DNA from: Chryseobacterium gleum
Lineage (GTDB): Bacteria; Bacteroidota; Bacteroidia; Flavobacteriales_D; Sanyastnellaceae
DNA length: 64,000 bases
Assembly (NCBI GenBank): GCA_945881835.1
Contig: CAMCVP010000001.1
Coordinates: 434,001-498,000 of the forward strand
Reading direction: 5' to 3'
Part shown: positions 33,607 to 43,122 of the stretch, in pieces
Numbering within the stretch: position 1 is the first letter of the stretch
Layout of the letters: each line of letters opens with the position of its first letter
The notes under the pieces: model-generated
What the model was told of the DNA's origin: nothing
What the model saw: the letters and a program-made list of their open reading frames with translations, nothing else
Database searches by the model: none
Program-made: the position numbers and the translations under genes

Positions 33607-34125
33607 TCAATTCCCTAAATAGCTGTGGGTTACAAAATTGCAATGATGAATGCAATGTCCAACAATCATGAAGCCGATGGCGCGAGTGGAGTAGGTGGTG
33701 TTGTTCGCGGGGGCTTGGAACTGAAGCATTTCAGGCGACATGTATTTGAATAAGGCAATGGTGGACTTGCGGACGAGCTCGAATTCAGCAATTAATTCAG
33801 CAAGGCTTTGATTCATTTGTTTCGAGTTTTCGATAAAATCATTTTCATCGAATCCAGGAAGAGGCGTGCTGTCGAATCGTGAAAAACGCAAGGCGCGATA
33901 AGCGAAGATTCGCTCACATTCTATGATGTGCTTGAACACTTCTTTGGTTGTCCATTTATTTGGAGCGTAGGCAAAATTTTCTTTTTCGGAAGGGATGGAT
34001 TTGAGTATGTCGAGTGTTGCATTTAAATCTTCTTCCAACGCCACTAACAAGTCATTCGACGGAATAAGCCCGTAGTAATAGTGGAAGTAGGTTGGCGCTT
34101 CGGAGTAGATTTCTTGGTTAGTCAT
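33607..34125 (-). CDS. DinB family protein
   Basis: The 172-residue four-helix protein has DinB/YfiT-type marks: WTTKEVFKHIIECERIFAYRALRF with one metal-binding His and a C-terminal GHCIHHCNF with the others. Members are metal-dependent thiol transferases or uncharacterised. It is flanked on both sides by copies of the gagg hairpin array, which suggests the gene and arrays may have moved together or that the array was duplicated around it. Confidence 0.88.
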   Translation of the reverse strand: MTNQEIYSEAPTYFHYYYGLIPSNDLLVALEEDLNATLDILKSIPSEKENFAYAPNKWTTKEVFKHIIECERIFAYRALRFSRFDSTPLPGFDENDFIENSKQMNQSLAELIAEFELVRKSTIALFKYMSPEMLQFQAPANNTTYSTRAIGFMIVGHCIHHCNFVTHSYLGN

Positions 34126-34151
34126 GATGTGATGATTAGTATAATGTCAAC

Positions 34152-34242
34152 GAGGGTCTTCGACGAGGGCAACTGTGTTGCGAGGGCAATTTGCGTTGCG
34201 AGGGTCCGGTGGACGAGGGTTGCGGAGCAACGAGGGTCTTGG
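34152..34242 (+). repeat. Mini-hairpin array with gagg linkers, copy 2
   Basis: The stems GTC, GCAAC, GCAA, GTCC, GTTGC and GTC come in the same order as in copy 1 and again with gagg linkers. The loops differ (ttc for ttt, tgt for tggc, ggt for tat). The last unit is decayed. It lies between the dinB start and the parE stop. Confidence 0.85.
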
Positions 34243-34256
34243 ATTATTTCCAATTG

Positions 34257-34550
34257 CTATAAGCGATTTTCGATATCCATCATTTCATGCAAAATCCTTA
34301 TTACCTCTAATTTGTCTTTCTTGATGTTCAGTTTGTAAAAGATTAAGTGGGATTTCACTTTCGATCTGCGGTATCCTTTTTTGATTTCATCATAGTCGAG
34401 GCCAGATTCAGGATGTTCGCTTAAGTATTCAATTTCATTAAAAATTAAATTGAGATATCGGTCAGCCTGTTCTTCGGACCAGTTTTCTTGAGTGTACAGC
34501 CAGATTTTTTCTAAGTCTCTTTCGGCTTCCTTACTTATCTGCGGAATCAT
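34257..34550 (-). CDS. parE: Type II toxin, RelE/ParE family
   Basis: The 97-residue protein has the ParE/RelE fold signature: ISKEAERDLEKIWLYTQENWSEEQADRYLNLI at the start and YRRSKVKSHLIFYKL in the core strands, ending VIRILHEMMDIENRL. ParE toxins poison DNA gyrase; RelE toxins cut mRNA. The context and the LHEMMD ending favour ParE. It overlaps its antitoxin gene by four bases, the normal arrangement. Confidence 0.93.
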   Translation of the reverse strand: MIPQISKEAERDLEKIWLYTQENWSEEQADRYLNLIFNEIEYLSEHPESGLDYDEIKKGYRRSKVKSHLIFYKLNIKKDKLEVIRILHEMMDIENRL

Positions 34551-34795
34551 TTTTTCAAATGTGTTGCTTTAAGTTTTTTCAAAAAAGAGTCTCTATTGAA
34601 GTCTTTTGCTATCCCGGATTTTTCACCTTTTTCAAGTTCTCTGATGAGCTCAAGTTTTTTAGCTTCTTCCTGTTCGAACATTCTTAATGCTGTTCGTACA
34701 ACTTCGCTGGCAGAAGAGAACTTTCCAGTTTGTACCATTCCATTTATGAAATTCTCGAAATAATCTCCTAGGAGTATTGAAGTGTTTTTAGCCAT
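34547..34795 (-). CDS. parD: Type II antitoxin, ParD family
   Basis: The 82-residue protein has a ribbon-helix-helix start (NTSILLGDYFENFINGMVQTGKFSSASEVVRTALRMFE) and a charged C-terminal tail that would wrap the toxin. It comes first in the operon. A perfect palindrome overlapping its promoter suggests it represses its own transcription. Confidence 0.93.
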   Translation of the reverse strand: MAKNTSILLGDYFENFINGMVQTGKFSSASEVVRTALRMFEQEEAKKLELIRELEKGEKSGIAKDFNRDSFLKKLKATHLKK

Positions 34796-34814
34796 GACTT
34801 TTTATATTGCATCA

Positions 34815-34846
34815 CAAATATACCAATTCATGGTATGTTTTGCAAA
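34815..34846 (-). promoter_or_regulatory. parDE promoter and operator
   Basis: On the minus strand TTTG, then 20 bases, then TATATTTG gives the full Bacteroidota -33/-7 promoter, the clearest in the window. A palindrome (ATACCA-5-TGGTAT, 34820-34836) overlaps the -7 box. ParD binding there would block RNA polymerase. Confidence 0.8.
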
Positions 34847-34874
34847 GTCGTGAAAAAAAATTTGAGTTTAGAAT

Positions 34875-34910
34875 AGAATGAGAAACAGAAACAGAATGAG
34901 AAACAGATTC
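34875..34910. repeat. Two tandem copies of an 18-bp unit
   Basis: The unit AGAATGAGAAACAG plus four bases occurs twice in a row with three differences near the end. It lies between the parD promoter and nuoN. No function is evident. Confidence 0.5.
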
Positions 34911-34930
34911 TTTTCTTCCCCTCTCTTAAC

Positions 34931-36283
34931 TTAAAGATTGTGCATGTACCCTGCTGCTACAGTAAGCAAAACCAACAAAGCCGTTAGCAAAATGTACGTC
35001 CATTTAACAAGTGGAGTTAGGACAATGCGGCCGGCGTTTTCGATGTGCTGATAAACATTCAACGATGCGCGCAAGTAGTAAAAGGCTCCGATAGCAGAGG
35101 TGATGATCATGACAACAACCAATGCGAAATACTTCGCTTCGATCAATTGCGCAATGACGAAATACTTCGCTATGAAACCGCTAAACGGAGGAATACCTGC
35201 CATTGATAGTAATGCAGCGGTGAAAGCAAATGCCAATACACCGTTTCTTCTGTACAAGCCTTTCAACGGATTTCCTTCCAAGGTTTGTGTTTCTTTGATT
35301 ACACCGAAGGCAATGATTCCTGCAATGCTGTACGTGAGCAAATAGAACAACAAACTCAACAACGATGCATTTCCAATAATGGTTGAAAGAAGGAAACCAG
35401 CGTGAGAGATACTCGAGTAAGCCAACATGCGCTTCACGTCGGTTTGCCACAATGCTACCGTGTTTGAAGCAATAAGCGTTACCGCAGCGATAACTCCAAT
35501 GGTGTAACCATTGGCTTCAACATAAAATTGAAATGGACCTGTGAAGAGTTTGAACAACGCTACCATAGCAGCTGCTTTCACAATCGTTGACATGAATGCG
35601 GTGATCCATGTTGGAGCACCTTGATAAACGTCTGGAGTCCAGATGTGGAAAGGTGCTGCAGAAATTTTGAAAAGGAATCCAACCAAAATCATGGTAATTC
35701 CAACATTCATAATGATCGATGCGTCTTTTCCTTCTTGAATGAAATTCGAGATAACCGCTAAGTCGAAACTTCCAGTTGCGCCGTAAACCAAGGTGATTCC
35801 GAACAACAAAATAGCAGAAGCCACAGAACCAAGTATGAAGTACTTGAATCCACTTTCGTTTGAAGCCAAATCGTGTTTCTTACTCGCTGCCAAAACATAA
35901 ACAGGAATACTTAAGATTTCAACCCCTAAGAATAACATAGCCATGTTTCCGAAAGAAGCCAAGAGTCCAGCACCGCAAAAGCTGAATACAACTAAGGCGT
36001 ACAAATCTGTTTTTCCTTCGTGTTGTTTGAAGTAAGACGAAGAAAGAATAAACCAGAAGAACAAGACTACAGCGAACACGCCTAAAGCCAAGTTCGCTCC
36101 GTTTTCATACACCAACATGGTGTGATTGAAGGGCGTCTCAACGGTGTTCCAATCGGCAGCAATAAAGCCAACCAACGTAGCCAAGGCAAGAAGTATAAAT
36201 GGGAGAACGTATTTCTTCAGGTTTAGAATGTCTAAAACCAAAACTCCAATTCCCAATAATGCGGTTAGTAATAACTCTTTCAT
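34931..36283 (-). CDS. nuoN: NADH-quinone oxidoreductase subunit N
   Basis: The protein is 450 residues from MKELLLTALL; a longer start would overlap nuoM. It is one of three antiporter-like proton-pumping subunits of Complex I, with about 14 membrane helices and the family stretch KMLAYSSISHAGFLL. It is the last gene of the nuo operon. Confidence 0.95.
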   Translation of the reverse strand: MKELLLTALLGIGVLVLDILNLKKYVLPFILLALATLVGFIAADWNTVETPFNHTMLVYENGANLALGVFAVVLFFWFILSSSYFKQHEGKTDLYALVVFSFCGAGLLASFGNMAMLFLGVEILSIPVYVLAASKKHDLASNESGFKYFILGSVASAILLFGITLVYGATGSFDLAVISNFIQEGKDASIIMNVGITMILVGFLFKISAAPFHIWTPDVYQGAPTWITAFMSTIVKAAAMVALFKLFTGPFQFYVEANGYTIGVIAAVTLIASNTVALWQTDVKRMLAYSSISHAGFLLSTIIGNASLLSLLFYLLTYSIAGIIAFGVIKETQTLEGNPLKGLYRRNGVLAFAFTAALLSMAGIPPFSGFIAKYFVIAQLIEAKYFALVVVMIITSAIGAFYYLRASLNVYQHIENAGRIVLTPLVKWTYILLTALLVLLTVAAGYMHNL

Positions 36284-36287
36284 AAAA

Positions 36288-37715
36288 TTAAATTCCAGTA
36301 AGTTGAAGGCCTTTGTGAACAACGTCGAGTAACATACCCGGATATACACCAATAGCAATTGTAATAATGACAAGAATGGTTAACACCATTTTCTCTGATG
36401 CTGTCATTTCAGCAAACGCCAATTCAGCATTGTGCTTGCCCAACATTGTGCTTTGAAACGCACGCAACATATACACGGCCCCGAAAACAACGGTAAGTCC
36501 AGCCAATAGGGCCATAACTATGTTATGACTTCCCACGCTTTGAAGCAACAAGAACTCACCAACAAATCCGCTTGTTACCGGAAGTGCTACAGAGGCCATA
36601 ACAATAACGAAGAACAAAAAGGCGAATGCCGGATGCTTTTCACGAAGTCCACCCAACTTGTTGAAGTGGTCGTGCCCAACACGCGACTCAATCATATCTG
36701 CAATGAAGAACAATCCAACTGCAATGGCTCCGTGAGAAACCATTTCAATCAATGCGCCTTCATAAGCAGTGTTTCCATTTGCTAAAATTCCAAGCGCAAT
36801 CATGCCCACGTGAGCAATAGAAGAATACGCAATTAATAGTTTGAAGCTGGTCTGATTCAACGCTACGAATGAAGCGTAGATGATGCTAATCACGCACAAC
36901 CACATGGCCCAGTCTGCATTCGCTGCTCCTGCAGGAACCATAGGCATGGTAATGCGAAGCAATCCGTAAGTAGCCATTTTCAACATAACCGCTGCAAGCA
37001 ACATGGTACCTGCGGTAGGCGCTGCCTTGTAGGTGTTCGGCTGCCATGTGTGGAAAGGGAAGATTGGAATTTTTACTGCGAAGGCAATGAAGAATCCTGC
37101 GAATACCCACACTTGCTCGTGCTGTGAAAGTTTCGATCCAGCGGCAATCATGTCTGAGATTAAGAAGCTGTCTGCAAACTGACGAACATACAACAATGAG
37201 AACAACATGAACAACGAAGCGAAGAGCGTGTAGACGAAAAACTTCAACACAATTTGGCTTTTGTTTTCAGCGGTGCTCCATTGTAGAATAATGAAATAAA
37301 TAGGAACCAATGCTGCTTCGTAACAGATATAGAAAAGGAACGAGTCGCTCGCAAGGAAAGCGCCCATCATGGCAGACGACATGAAAAGGATTAACGAAAG
37401 GAATGCCGATTCGTTGCGCATTTCATGCTTGCTTGCTACATGAACAATGAATGGAAGAAGGCATGCATTCAACAACACCATTAAGATGCTTGTGGCATTT
37501 ATCGAAAGTGCGAAGTGTGCGCCAAGCGGAGCAATGTTTCCACCATCGAATTCAAGCATTTCTGTTTTACCGTAAGAAACGGCAATAGCGGCACCAATGG
37601 CAACAGCTGCATTGAGTAAAGAACCGACCCATGCTAATTTCTTCGATAAATCAGATGATAGGAACATCATCAGTCCGAAGAAGGCGGGTATACAAAGTAG
37701 TGCGAGAGTTAACAT
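36288..37715 (-). CDS. nuoM: NADH-quinone oxidoreductase subunit M
   Basis: The 475-residue antiporter-like subunit has YEAALVPIYFIILQW, FHTWQPNTYKAAPTAGTMLLA and LLIAYSSIAHVGMI. It pumps protons across the inner membrane as part of the membrane arm. It lies four bases upstream of nuoN. Confidence 0.96.
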   Translation of the reverse strand: MLTLALLCIPAFFGLMMFLSSDLSKKLAWVGSLLNAAVAIGAAIAVSYGKTEMLEFDGGNIAPLGAHFALSINATSILMVLLNACLLPFIVHVASKHEMRNESAFLSLILFMSSAMMGAFLASDSFLFYICYEAALVPIYFIILQWSTAENKSQIVLKFFVYTLFASLFMLFSLLYVRQFADSFLISDMIAAGSKLSQHEQVWVFAGFFIAFAVKIPIFPFHTWQPNTYKAAPTAGTMLLAAVMLKMATYGLLRITMPMVPAGAANADWAMWLCVISIIYASFVALNQTSFKLLIAYSSIAHVGMIALGILANGNTAYEGALIEMVSHGAIAVGLFFIADMIESRVGHDHFNKLGGLREKHPAFAFLFFVIVMASVALPVTSGFVGEFLLLQSVGSHNIVMALLAGLTVVFGAVYMLRAFQSTMLGKHNAELAFAEMTASEKMVLTILVIITIAIGVYPGMLLDVVHKGLQLTGI

Positions 37716-37721
37716 AGGTGC

Positions 37722-39620
37722 TTATGCTTTAAAAATCAATCCCAATAAAATAATTAATCCAACGATGAAGGTGAGCAAGTAACCAGCGATGTGACCGCCG
37801 TGTAATCTTCTTGCCAATGCACCAACACCTTCAGCAGCAGTTCCTGCCGCATTAACGATTCCGTCAATAATTTTCCATTCAACAACAGTTGCGAATGCAT
37901 GTCCGATTGCGTTAGCTGGTTTCTTAAACATTGCTTCATACAACTCATCGAATCCGTATTTCTTATTCAGAAGTTTATGAATAGGAGAAGTGATTTCGTT
38001 GTCTTCTAAAACTGGAGTGGCTTTCGCAATGTAGATGTTGTGTGCTACGTAAATCATAACTACTGCAATACCCATTGTAGCTAACGCCAAGATAATTTCA
38101 ACCGTAACCGACATGTCTCCAACTGCTACGAGTACAGGTCCTTCAAGGAAATGATCTAAAGCGTGTGGGAAGTGAATCGCGTGTCCCAATGCGTGAGGGA
38201 ATCCAATGAATCCACCAACGATTGAAAGAACAGCTAATACCCTAAGAGGAATGGTCATAGAAGCTGGAGACTCATGCAAGTGATGCACCTGATCGTGCGT
38301 TCCTCTGAACTTTCCGTGGAAGGTCAAGTAGTACATACGGAACATGTAAAACGCTGTGCATGCTGAGGCAATCACTAATAAAATGAACACTGGCATGTTG
38401 TGCTCCATGGCATGCGCAAGAATTTGATCTTTCGAGAAGAAACCAGCGAATGGGAAAATACCTGCGATAGCGATAGTTCCGATTAAGAAGGTCTTTTGTG
38501 TTGTAGGCATGTATTTCTTCAATCCACCCATTCTGCGAATGTCTTGCTCTCCGCCCATTCCGTGAATAACAGAACCTGAACCTAAGAACAACAACGCTTT
38601 GAAGAACGCGTGAGTAATTACGTGGAATACCGCAATGCTGTGCGCTCCCATTCCCAGCGCTACGAACATGAATCCCAATTGAGAAACGGTAGAGTAGGCC
38701 AATACTTTTTTAATGTCGTTTTGCGTAAGCGCAATGGTTGCTCCCATTAGGGCAGTGATCAATCCAACGTACATAACCAAGTTCGAAGCGGTGTGACTCA
38801 TTTCGAACAAGTCTCCGTTACGCGCTACAAGGTAGATACCTGCAGTAACCATGGTTGCCGCGTGGATCAATGCAGACACGGGAGTAGGACCGGCCATCGC
38901 ATCGGGTAACCACGTATGCAAAGGGAACTGTGCACTTTTTCCCATAGCTCCAATAAACAAGAAGATGGCGATGGTCGTTAGCATTGAAGGAGACAAGGAA
39001 GCAATTTTTCCGTGGTTGAATAATTCAACATAGTTCAATGTTCCGGTGTTGCTGAAGATTAAAATCATAGCGACAATTAATCCAAGGTCACCCACACGAT
39101 TCATAATGAAAGCTTTCTTAGCAGCTTCGTTGTTCGCGTGTTCTTTGTACCAGAATCCGATAAGCATGAACGAGCAAACACCCACGCCTTCCCATCCAAC
39201 GAACAACGTCACAAGACTGTCGCCCAGAACAAGGATCAACATGAAGAAAACGAACAGATTCAAATACGCGAAGAAGCGATTGAATCCTTCGTCGTGACTC
39301 ATATACCCAGAAGAGTAAATGTGAATTAAGAAACCAACTCCAGTAATGAATAGGAGGTAGGTTGAAGAAAGTGAATCTACCAAAAAGGCCAGATCAATGT
39401 GAAGACTTCCAGCATGAATCCATTCGAACACTTTCACGGTAACCGCTTGGTGTGAATGAAGCTGACTGTTGAAGACAATTAACGAAACAACGAACGAAGC
39501 GAAGATGGCTCCAGAACCAATGATGGTAGTGAGTTGTTTCGAAGTGTTTTTCCCGAAGAAAACTTGATAAAGAAATCCAACTAATGGGAAGAGCGGTACG
39601 AGTGTAATTAATTTTTCCAT
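37722..39620 (-). CDS. nuoL: NADH-quinone oxidoreductase subunit L
   Basis: The 632-residue subunit is the distal antiporter-like unit, with FPLHTWLPDAMAGPTPVSALIHAATMV and KVLAYSTVSQLGFM. The long amphipathic C-terminal helix region that runs along the membrane arm in known structures is present before the last hydrophobic segment. Six bases separate it from nuoM. Confidence 0.96.
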   Translation of the reverse strand: MEKLITLVPLFPLVGFLYQVFFGKNTSKQLTTIIGSGAIFASFVVSLIVFNSQLHSHQAVTVKVFEWIHAGSLHIDLAFLVDSLSSTYLLFITGVGFLIHIYSSGYMSHDEGFNRFFAYLNLFVFFMLILVLGDSLVTLFVGWEGVGVCSFMLIGFWYKEHANNEAAKKAFIMNRVGDLGLIVAMILIFSNTGTLNYVELFNHGKIASLSPSMLTTIAIFLFIGAMGKSAQFPLHTWLPDAMAGPTPVSALIHAATMVTAGIYLVARNGDLFEMSHTASNLVMYVGLITALMGATIALTQNDIKKVLAYSTVSQLGFMFVALGMGAHSIAVFHVITHAFFKALLFLGSGSVIHGMGGEQDIRRMGGLKKYMPTTQKTFLIGTIAIAGIFPFAGFFSKDQILAHAMEHNMPVFILLVIASACTAFYMFRMYYLTFHGKFRGTHDQVHHLHESPASMTIPLRVLAVLSIVGGFIGFPHALGHAIHFPHALDHFLEGPVLVAVGDMSVTVEIILALATMGIAVVMIYVAHNIYIAKATPVLEDNEITSPIHKLLNKKYGFDELYEAMFKKPANAIGHAFATVVEWKIIDGIVNAAGTAAEGVGALARRLHGGHIAGYLLTFIVGLIILLGLIFKA

Positions 39621-39623
39621 GGC

Positions 39624-39941
39624 TTATCCCTTCAAGTTGTTTAACGCGTCGGTGTCTGTTGTGTGCAAGTTGCGGTATAGCATCATTAAGATGGCCAGTC
39701 CAACTGCAACTTCCGCAGCAGCAACCACCATAATGAAGAATACGAATACTTGTCCTGATGTGTCGCCGTGCACTTTTGAAAAAGCTACCAGTGCAATGTT
39801 CACCGCATTAAGCATAAGCTCAATGCACATGAACATAAGAATTGCGTTTCTGCGAAGCAGAACACCAAAAACACCTAAAGCGAATAAGGCAGTGCTTAGC
39901 CACAAATAATGCTGTATGGTAATGTTCGGAAGGATTTCCAT
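39624..39941 (-). CDS. nuoK: NADH-quinone oxidoreductase subunit K
   Basis: The 105-residue protein has three membrane helices and the conserved [19 protein letters not shown], whose Glu residue lies in the proton path. Length is typical. Start and stop are a few bases from nuoJ and nuoL. Confidence 0.95.
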   Translation of the reverse strand: MEILPNITIQHYLWLSTALFALGVFGVLLRRNAILMFMCIELMLNAVNIALVAFSKVHGDTSGQVFVFFIMVVAAAEVAVGLAILMMLYRNLHTTDTDALNNLKG

Positions 39942-39943
39942 AA

Positions 39944-40453
39944 TTACGATTTTGAAGTTTCTTTTTTAGATAAATAAACTGCGCCTACCATGGCTGCAAG
40001 GAATAGTACAGACGCCAATTCAAAAGGAAGTAGGTAGTCTTTGTACAATACTTTTCCTAGGTTCTGAACCAATCCAGCATCGTCTGCCATTGGGGCTTTA
40101 CCCATAACAATGGTAGACTTCGAGATTAACGAAACCAAGATGAGCATGATGCTGCACGATGAAACCACCGCGGCAATCTTCACCCATGATTTTGTTTTCT
40201 CTTCTTGCTCTTCGTTCAGGTTTAACATCATAATTACGTACAGGAACAATACCATGATTGCTCCTGCGTATACAATGATGTGAACCGCTGCAAGGAATTG
40301 AGCGTTCATTAAAAAGTAATGTCCTGCAATGCTGAAAAACGTTACAATCAAGTAAAGGACACTGTGCACTGGATTCCTGCTAAGAATAACAGCGAGACCG
40401 CTGAAAATTGCGAGGAACGACAGAAAGTAAAAAGCAATTTCAGTTAAGCTCAT
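39944..40453 (-). CDS. nuoJ: NADH-quinone oxidoreductase subunit J
   Basis: The 169-residue protein has five hydrophobic segments and the NuoJ stretch [26 protein letters not shown]. It overlaps nuoI by four bases, as the two ORFs share an ATGA. Confidence 0.95.
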   Translation of the reverse strand: MSLTEIAFYFLSFLAIFSGLAVILSRNPVHSVLYLIVTFFSIAGHYFLMNAQFLAAVHIIVYAGAIMVLFLYVIMMLNLNEEQEEKTKSWVKIAAVVSSCSIMLILVSLISKSTIVMGKAPMADDAGLVQNLGKVLYKDYLLPFELASVLFLAAMVGAVYLSKKETSKS

Positions 40454-41040
40454 TGTTTTAAACGGTCTTGAAAGGTTTGGTTATGCGCGTGTTTTTTATC
40501 TTGTTTGAAAGACAATACATCGGGTGTTTGACGCTTCGTAACATCTACACGTTCGTTCACGTCTTCCACCAATATACTTTTTCCAAACACTTCTTCTCCG
40601 CGAGTGAATGAACTTGGAACAATGCGATCAGTAAGGAAGATGGCCTCTTTCGGACAAGCTTCTTCACACAATCCGCAGAAGATGCAACGCAACATGTTGA
40701 TCTCGTAAATCTTCGCGTACTTCTCTTCGCGGTATAGAGATTCTTCTCCTTTGTTGCGCTCCGCTGCTTCCATGGTAATGGCTTCAGCCGGACAAGCAAC
40801 AGCGCAAAGTCCGCATGCAGTGCAGCGTTCAGCACCTGCTTCGTCGCGCTTCAGTACGTGTTGTCCGCGATAAACAGGAGCAATCTCTCTGGTTTGCTCA
40901 GGGTATTTAATGGTTGCCTTACGCTTAAATAAGTGGCTAAGCGTGATTGCCATTCCTTTGAAGATTGCAGGTAAGTACAAGCTCTCCATTAAGGTTAGTT
41001 CCTTCTTGGCAACAACTTTTGAACGGTTAGTTAAACTCAT
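40450..41040 (-). CDS. nuoI: NADH-quinone oxidoreductase subunit I
   Basis: The 196-residue subunit binds two 4Fe-4S clusters: CTACGLCAVACP and CIFCGLCEEACP. It carries electrons toward the quinone site. The spacing between the two motifs is that of the family. Confidence 0.96.
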   Translation of the reverse strand: MSLTNRSKVVAKKELTLMESLYLPAIFKGMAITLSHLFKRKATIKYPEQTREIAPVYRGQHVLKRDEAGAERCTACGLCAVACPAEAITMEAAERNKGEESLYREEKYAKIYEINMLRCIFCGLCEEACPKEAIFLTDRIVPSSFTRGEEVFGKSILVEDVNERVDVTKRQTPDVLSFKQDKKHAHNQTFQDRLKQ

Positions 41041-41052
41041 GGTGTTGTTGTT

Positions 41053-42081
41053 TTACAGTTTGCCAGTGAAGTACATCACAAGGCCAGTAATGAAAATGTT
41101 GAAAATAGCGAGAGGCAATAACACCTTCCATCCGAGGTTCATCAATTGGTCATAACGGAAACGTGGAAGTGTCCAACGAACCCACATGAAGATAAAGATG
41201 AAGATTAAAATCTTTCCAAGGAACACCGCTGTTTGAATGGCAGAAAGTAGATTTCCTTCCAACCCTAATTCATGCTGAAATGGGAAGTTATATCCACCGA
41301 AGTACAAGGAAGCCATCACTGCTGAAGAGATGAACATGTTAATGTATTCAGCGAAAAGGAAGAAGCCTAATTTCATAGAGCTGTACTCGGTGTGGAAACC
41401 ACCAACCAATTCCGATTCACTTTCTGGTAAGTCGAACGGTGCGCGGTTTGTTTCAGCGAAAGCACAGATTAAAAAGATTAAAAATCCAAGCGGCTGATAA
41501 ACGATGTAAGCGTAATCGGCATCTTGTTGTGCAACAATTTCACCCAAGTTCAAGGTGCCTGTGAGCATAACCAATGCGATAAGCGCAAGACCCATGGCTA
41601 CTTCGTAGGAGATCATTTGTGAAGAAGCGCGAAGCGCACCGAGTAATGCGAACTTGTTGTTCGAACTCCATCCACCAATCATGATTCCATAAACACCAAT
41701 AGAAATAACACCAAGCAAATACAGAAGTCCAATGTTAATGTCGGCGATTTGCATTGGGAAGTAGGTACCATCGATTGTGAATCCAGCTCCCCAAGGAATA
41801 ACCGCTCCGGTCATACATGCGGTAAGCATGAAAAATGATGGGCCTAAAATGAACAACCATTTATTCGAATGGGTTGGAATCATTTCTTCTTTGAAAAGCA
41901 TTTTCAATCCGTCTGCAATCGGTTGCAACAATCCGAAAGGACCTGCACGGTTCGGACCTACGCGGTCTTGCAGCCAAGATGCCAACTTGCGTTCTCCCCA
42001 TGTCATGTAGGCTGCTGCGCCAAGCGTTACAGCGAACACGATCACACAAAGAATAATTTTATAGATAATAATCTGATCCAT
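41053..42081 (-). CDS. nuoH: NADH-quinone oxidoreductase subunit H
   Basis: The 342-residue subunit forms part of the quinone chamber. Motifs: MTWGERKLASWLQDRVGPNRAG (the family signature) and AETNRAPFDLPESESELVGGFHTEY. About eight membrane helices follow. Confidence 0.97.
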   Translation of the reverse strand: MDQIIIYKIILCVIVFAVTLGAAAYMTWGERKLASWLQDRVGPNRAGPFGLLQPIADGLKMLFKEEMIPTHSNKWLFILGPSFFMLTACMTGAVIPWGAGFTIDGTYFPMQIADINIGLLYLLGVISIGVYGIMIGGWSSNNKFALLGALRASSQMISYEVAMGLALIALVMLTGTLNLGEIVAQQDADYAYIVYQPLGFLIFLICAFAETNRAPFDLPESESELVGGFHTEYSSMKLGFFLFAEYINMFISSAVMASLYFGGYNFPFQHELGLEGNLLSAIQTAVFLGKILIFIFIFMWVRWTLPRFRYDQLMNLGWKVLLPLAIFNIFITGLVMYFTGKL

Positions 42082-42086
42082 AGTCT

Positions 42087-43106
42087 TTATTTTTCTTCGT
42101 TGTTCGGATTTAATGCTCCTGTTCCTAAATCAACTTTGTCGCCGTGCGGCAATGATGCGCGTTGGCGGTCGATAGAGGCTTTCAACAAGCGAAGGTTTTC
42201 ATAGTGGTTCGCGCTAATTACAGAGTGACGGTCAACTTTCGTTGGTCCTTCAATAACCCAGTCGCTGGTTTTCTTGTGTTCGAAGCGACAGCTGTTGCAG
42301 ATCCACTCTTCAGCTTCTCCGTAGGTGTCTTTGCGAGCGGTAACGCGAGCAACATCTTCACCTTTGTACCACAAGCGAACTTTTCCAGTACACGTCGGAC
42401 AATCGCGGTGCGCATCTACCGGCTTGGTATACCACACACGGCTTTTGAAACGGAAGGTCTTGTCGGTCAAGGCTCCAACCGGACATACATCGATCACGTT
42501 TCCAGAGAAATCGTTATCGATTGCTTTTTCAATGTAAGTTGAAATCTCTGCGGCATCGCCACGGTTGATGACACCGTGAACACGTCCGTCTGTGATTTGG
42601 TCAGCAACCTTCACACAACGGAAGCACATGATGCAACGCGTCATGTGTAACTGAACTTTATCTCCGATATCGATCTTTTCGAATTCTCTTCTTGGGAATT
42701 CGTAACGCGTTTCTGCTTTTCCGTGCTCGTAGGCTAAATCTTGAAGGTGACACTCTCCCGCTTGATCGCACACAGGGCAATCCAATGGGTGGTTCAACAA
42801 CAACATTTCAACCACACCTGCACGTGCTTCTAAAACTTCAGGTGAAGTAATGTTTAGCACTTCCATGCCATCCATAACTGTTGTTCTGCATGAAGCAACA
42901 GGCTTAGGCATTGGACGAGGGTCTTTTTCAGAACCCTTCGATACCTTCACCAAACAAGTGCGGCAGTAACCACCGCTTGTTTTCAATTTGGAATAATAAC
43001 ACATCGCTGGCGGAACAATGTCTCCACCAATCATGCGTGCAGCCTGAAGAATGGTTGTGCCATCTGGCACTTCAATTTCAATTCCGTCTATGGTAACTTT
43101 AGCCAT
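42087..43106 (-). CDS. nuoG: NADH-quinone oxidoreductase subunit G, short form
   Basis: The 339-residue protein has the 2Fe-2S ferredoxin domain (MCYYSKLKTSGGYCRTCLVKV), the His-bound cluster region (HPLDCPVCDQAGECHLQ) and the 4Fe-4S set ending CPVGALTDK. After these come two further CxxC pairs (CPTCTGKV, CNSCRF). It stops where other NuoG proteins continue into a molybdopterin-type domain of about 400 residues. The frame is intact and the next gene follows in five bases, so this is the short form known in the phylum, not a broken gene. Confidence 0.93.
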   Translation of the reverse strand: MAKVTIDGIEIEVPDGTTILQAARMIGGDIVPPAMCYYSKLKTSGGYCRTCLVKVSKGSEKDPRPMPKPVASCRTTVMDGMEVLNITSPEVLEARAGVVEMLLLNHPLDCPVCDQAGECHLQDLAYEHGKAETRYEFPRREFEKIDIGDKVQLHMTRCIMCFRCVKVADQITDGRVHGVINRGDAAEISTYIEKAIDNDFSGNVIDVCPVGALTDKTFRFKSRVWYTKPVDAHRDCPTCTGKVRLWYKGEDVARVTARKDTYGEAEEWICNSCRFEHKKTSDWVIEGPTKVDRHSVISANHYENLRLLKASIDRQRASLPHGDKVDLGTGALNPNNEEK

Positions 43107-43122
43107 AATAGTAGTTCTTCAA

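Noticed and set aside
33461-34242. Repeats near lptD and dinB as a CRISPR array.
   Set aside because: The units are 9-16 bases, each differs, there are no equal spacers and no cas genes. They are hairpins with constant linkers.
34796-34930. A possible small ORF between parD and nuoN.
   Set aside because: The region holds the parDE promoter and an 18-bp tandem repeat; no frame looks coding.
42087-43106. nuoG as a truncated pseudogene, because it is about half the usual length.
   Set aside because: The frame is intact, cluster motifs are complete and the gene is tightly packed in the operon; short NuoG is known in this phylum.
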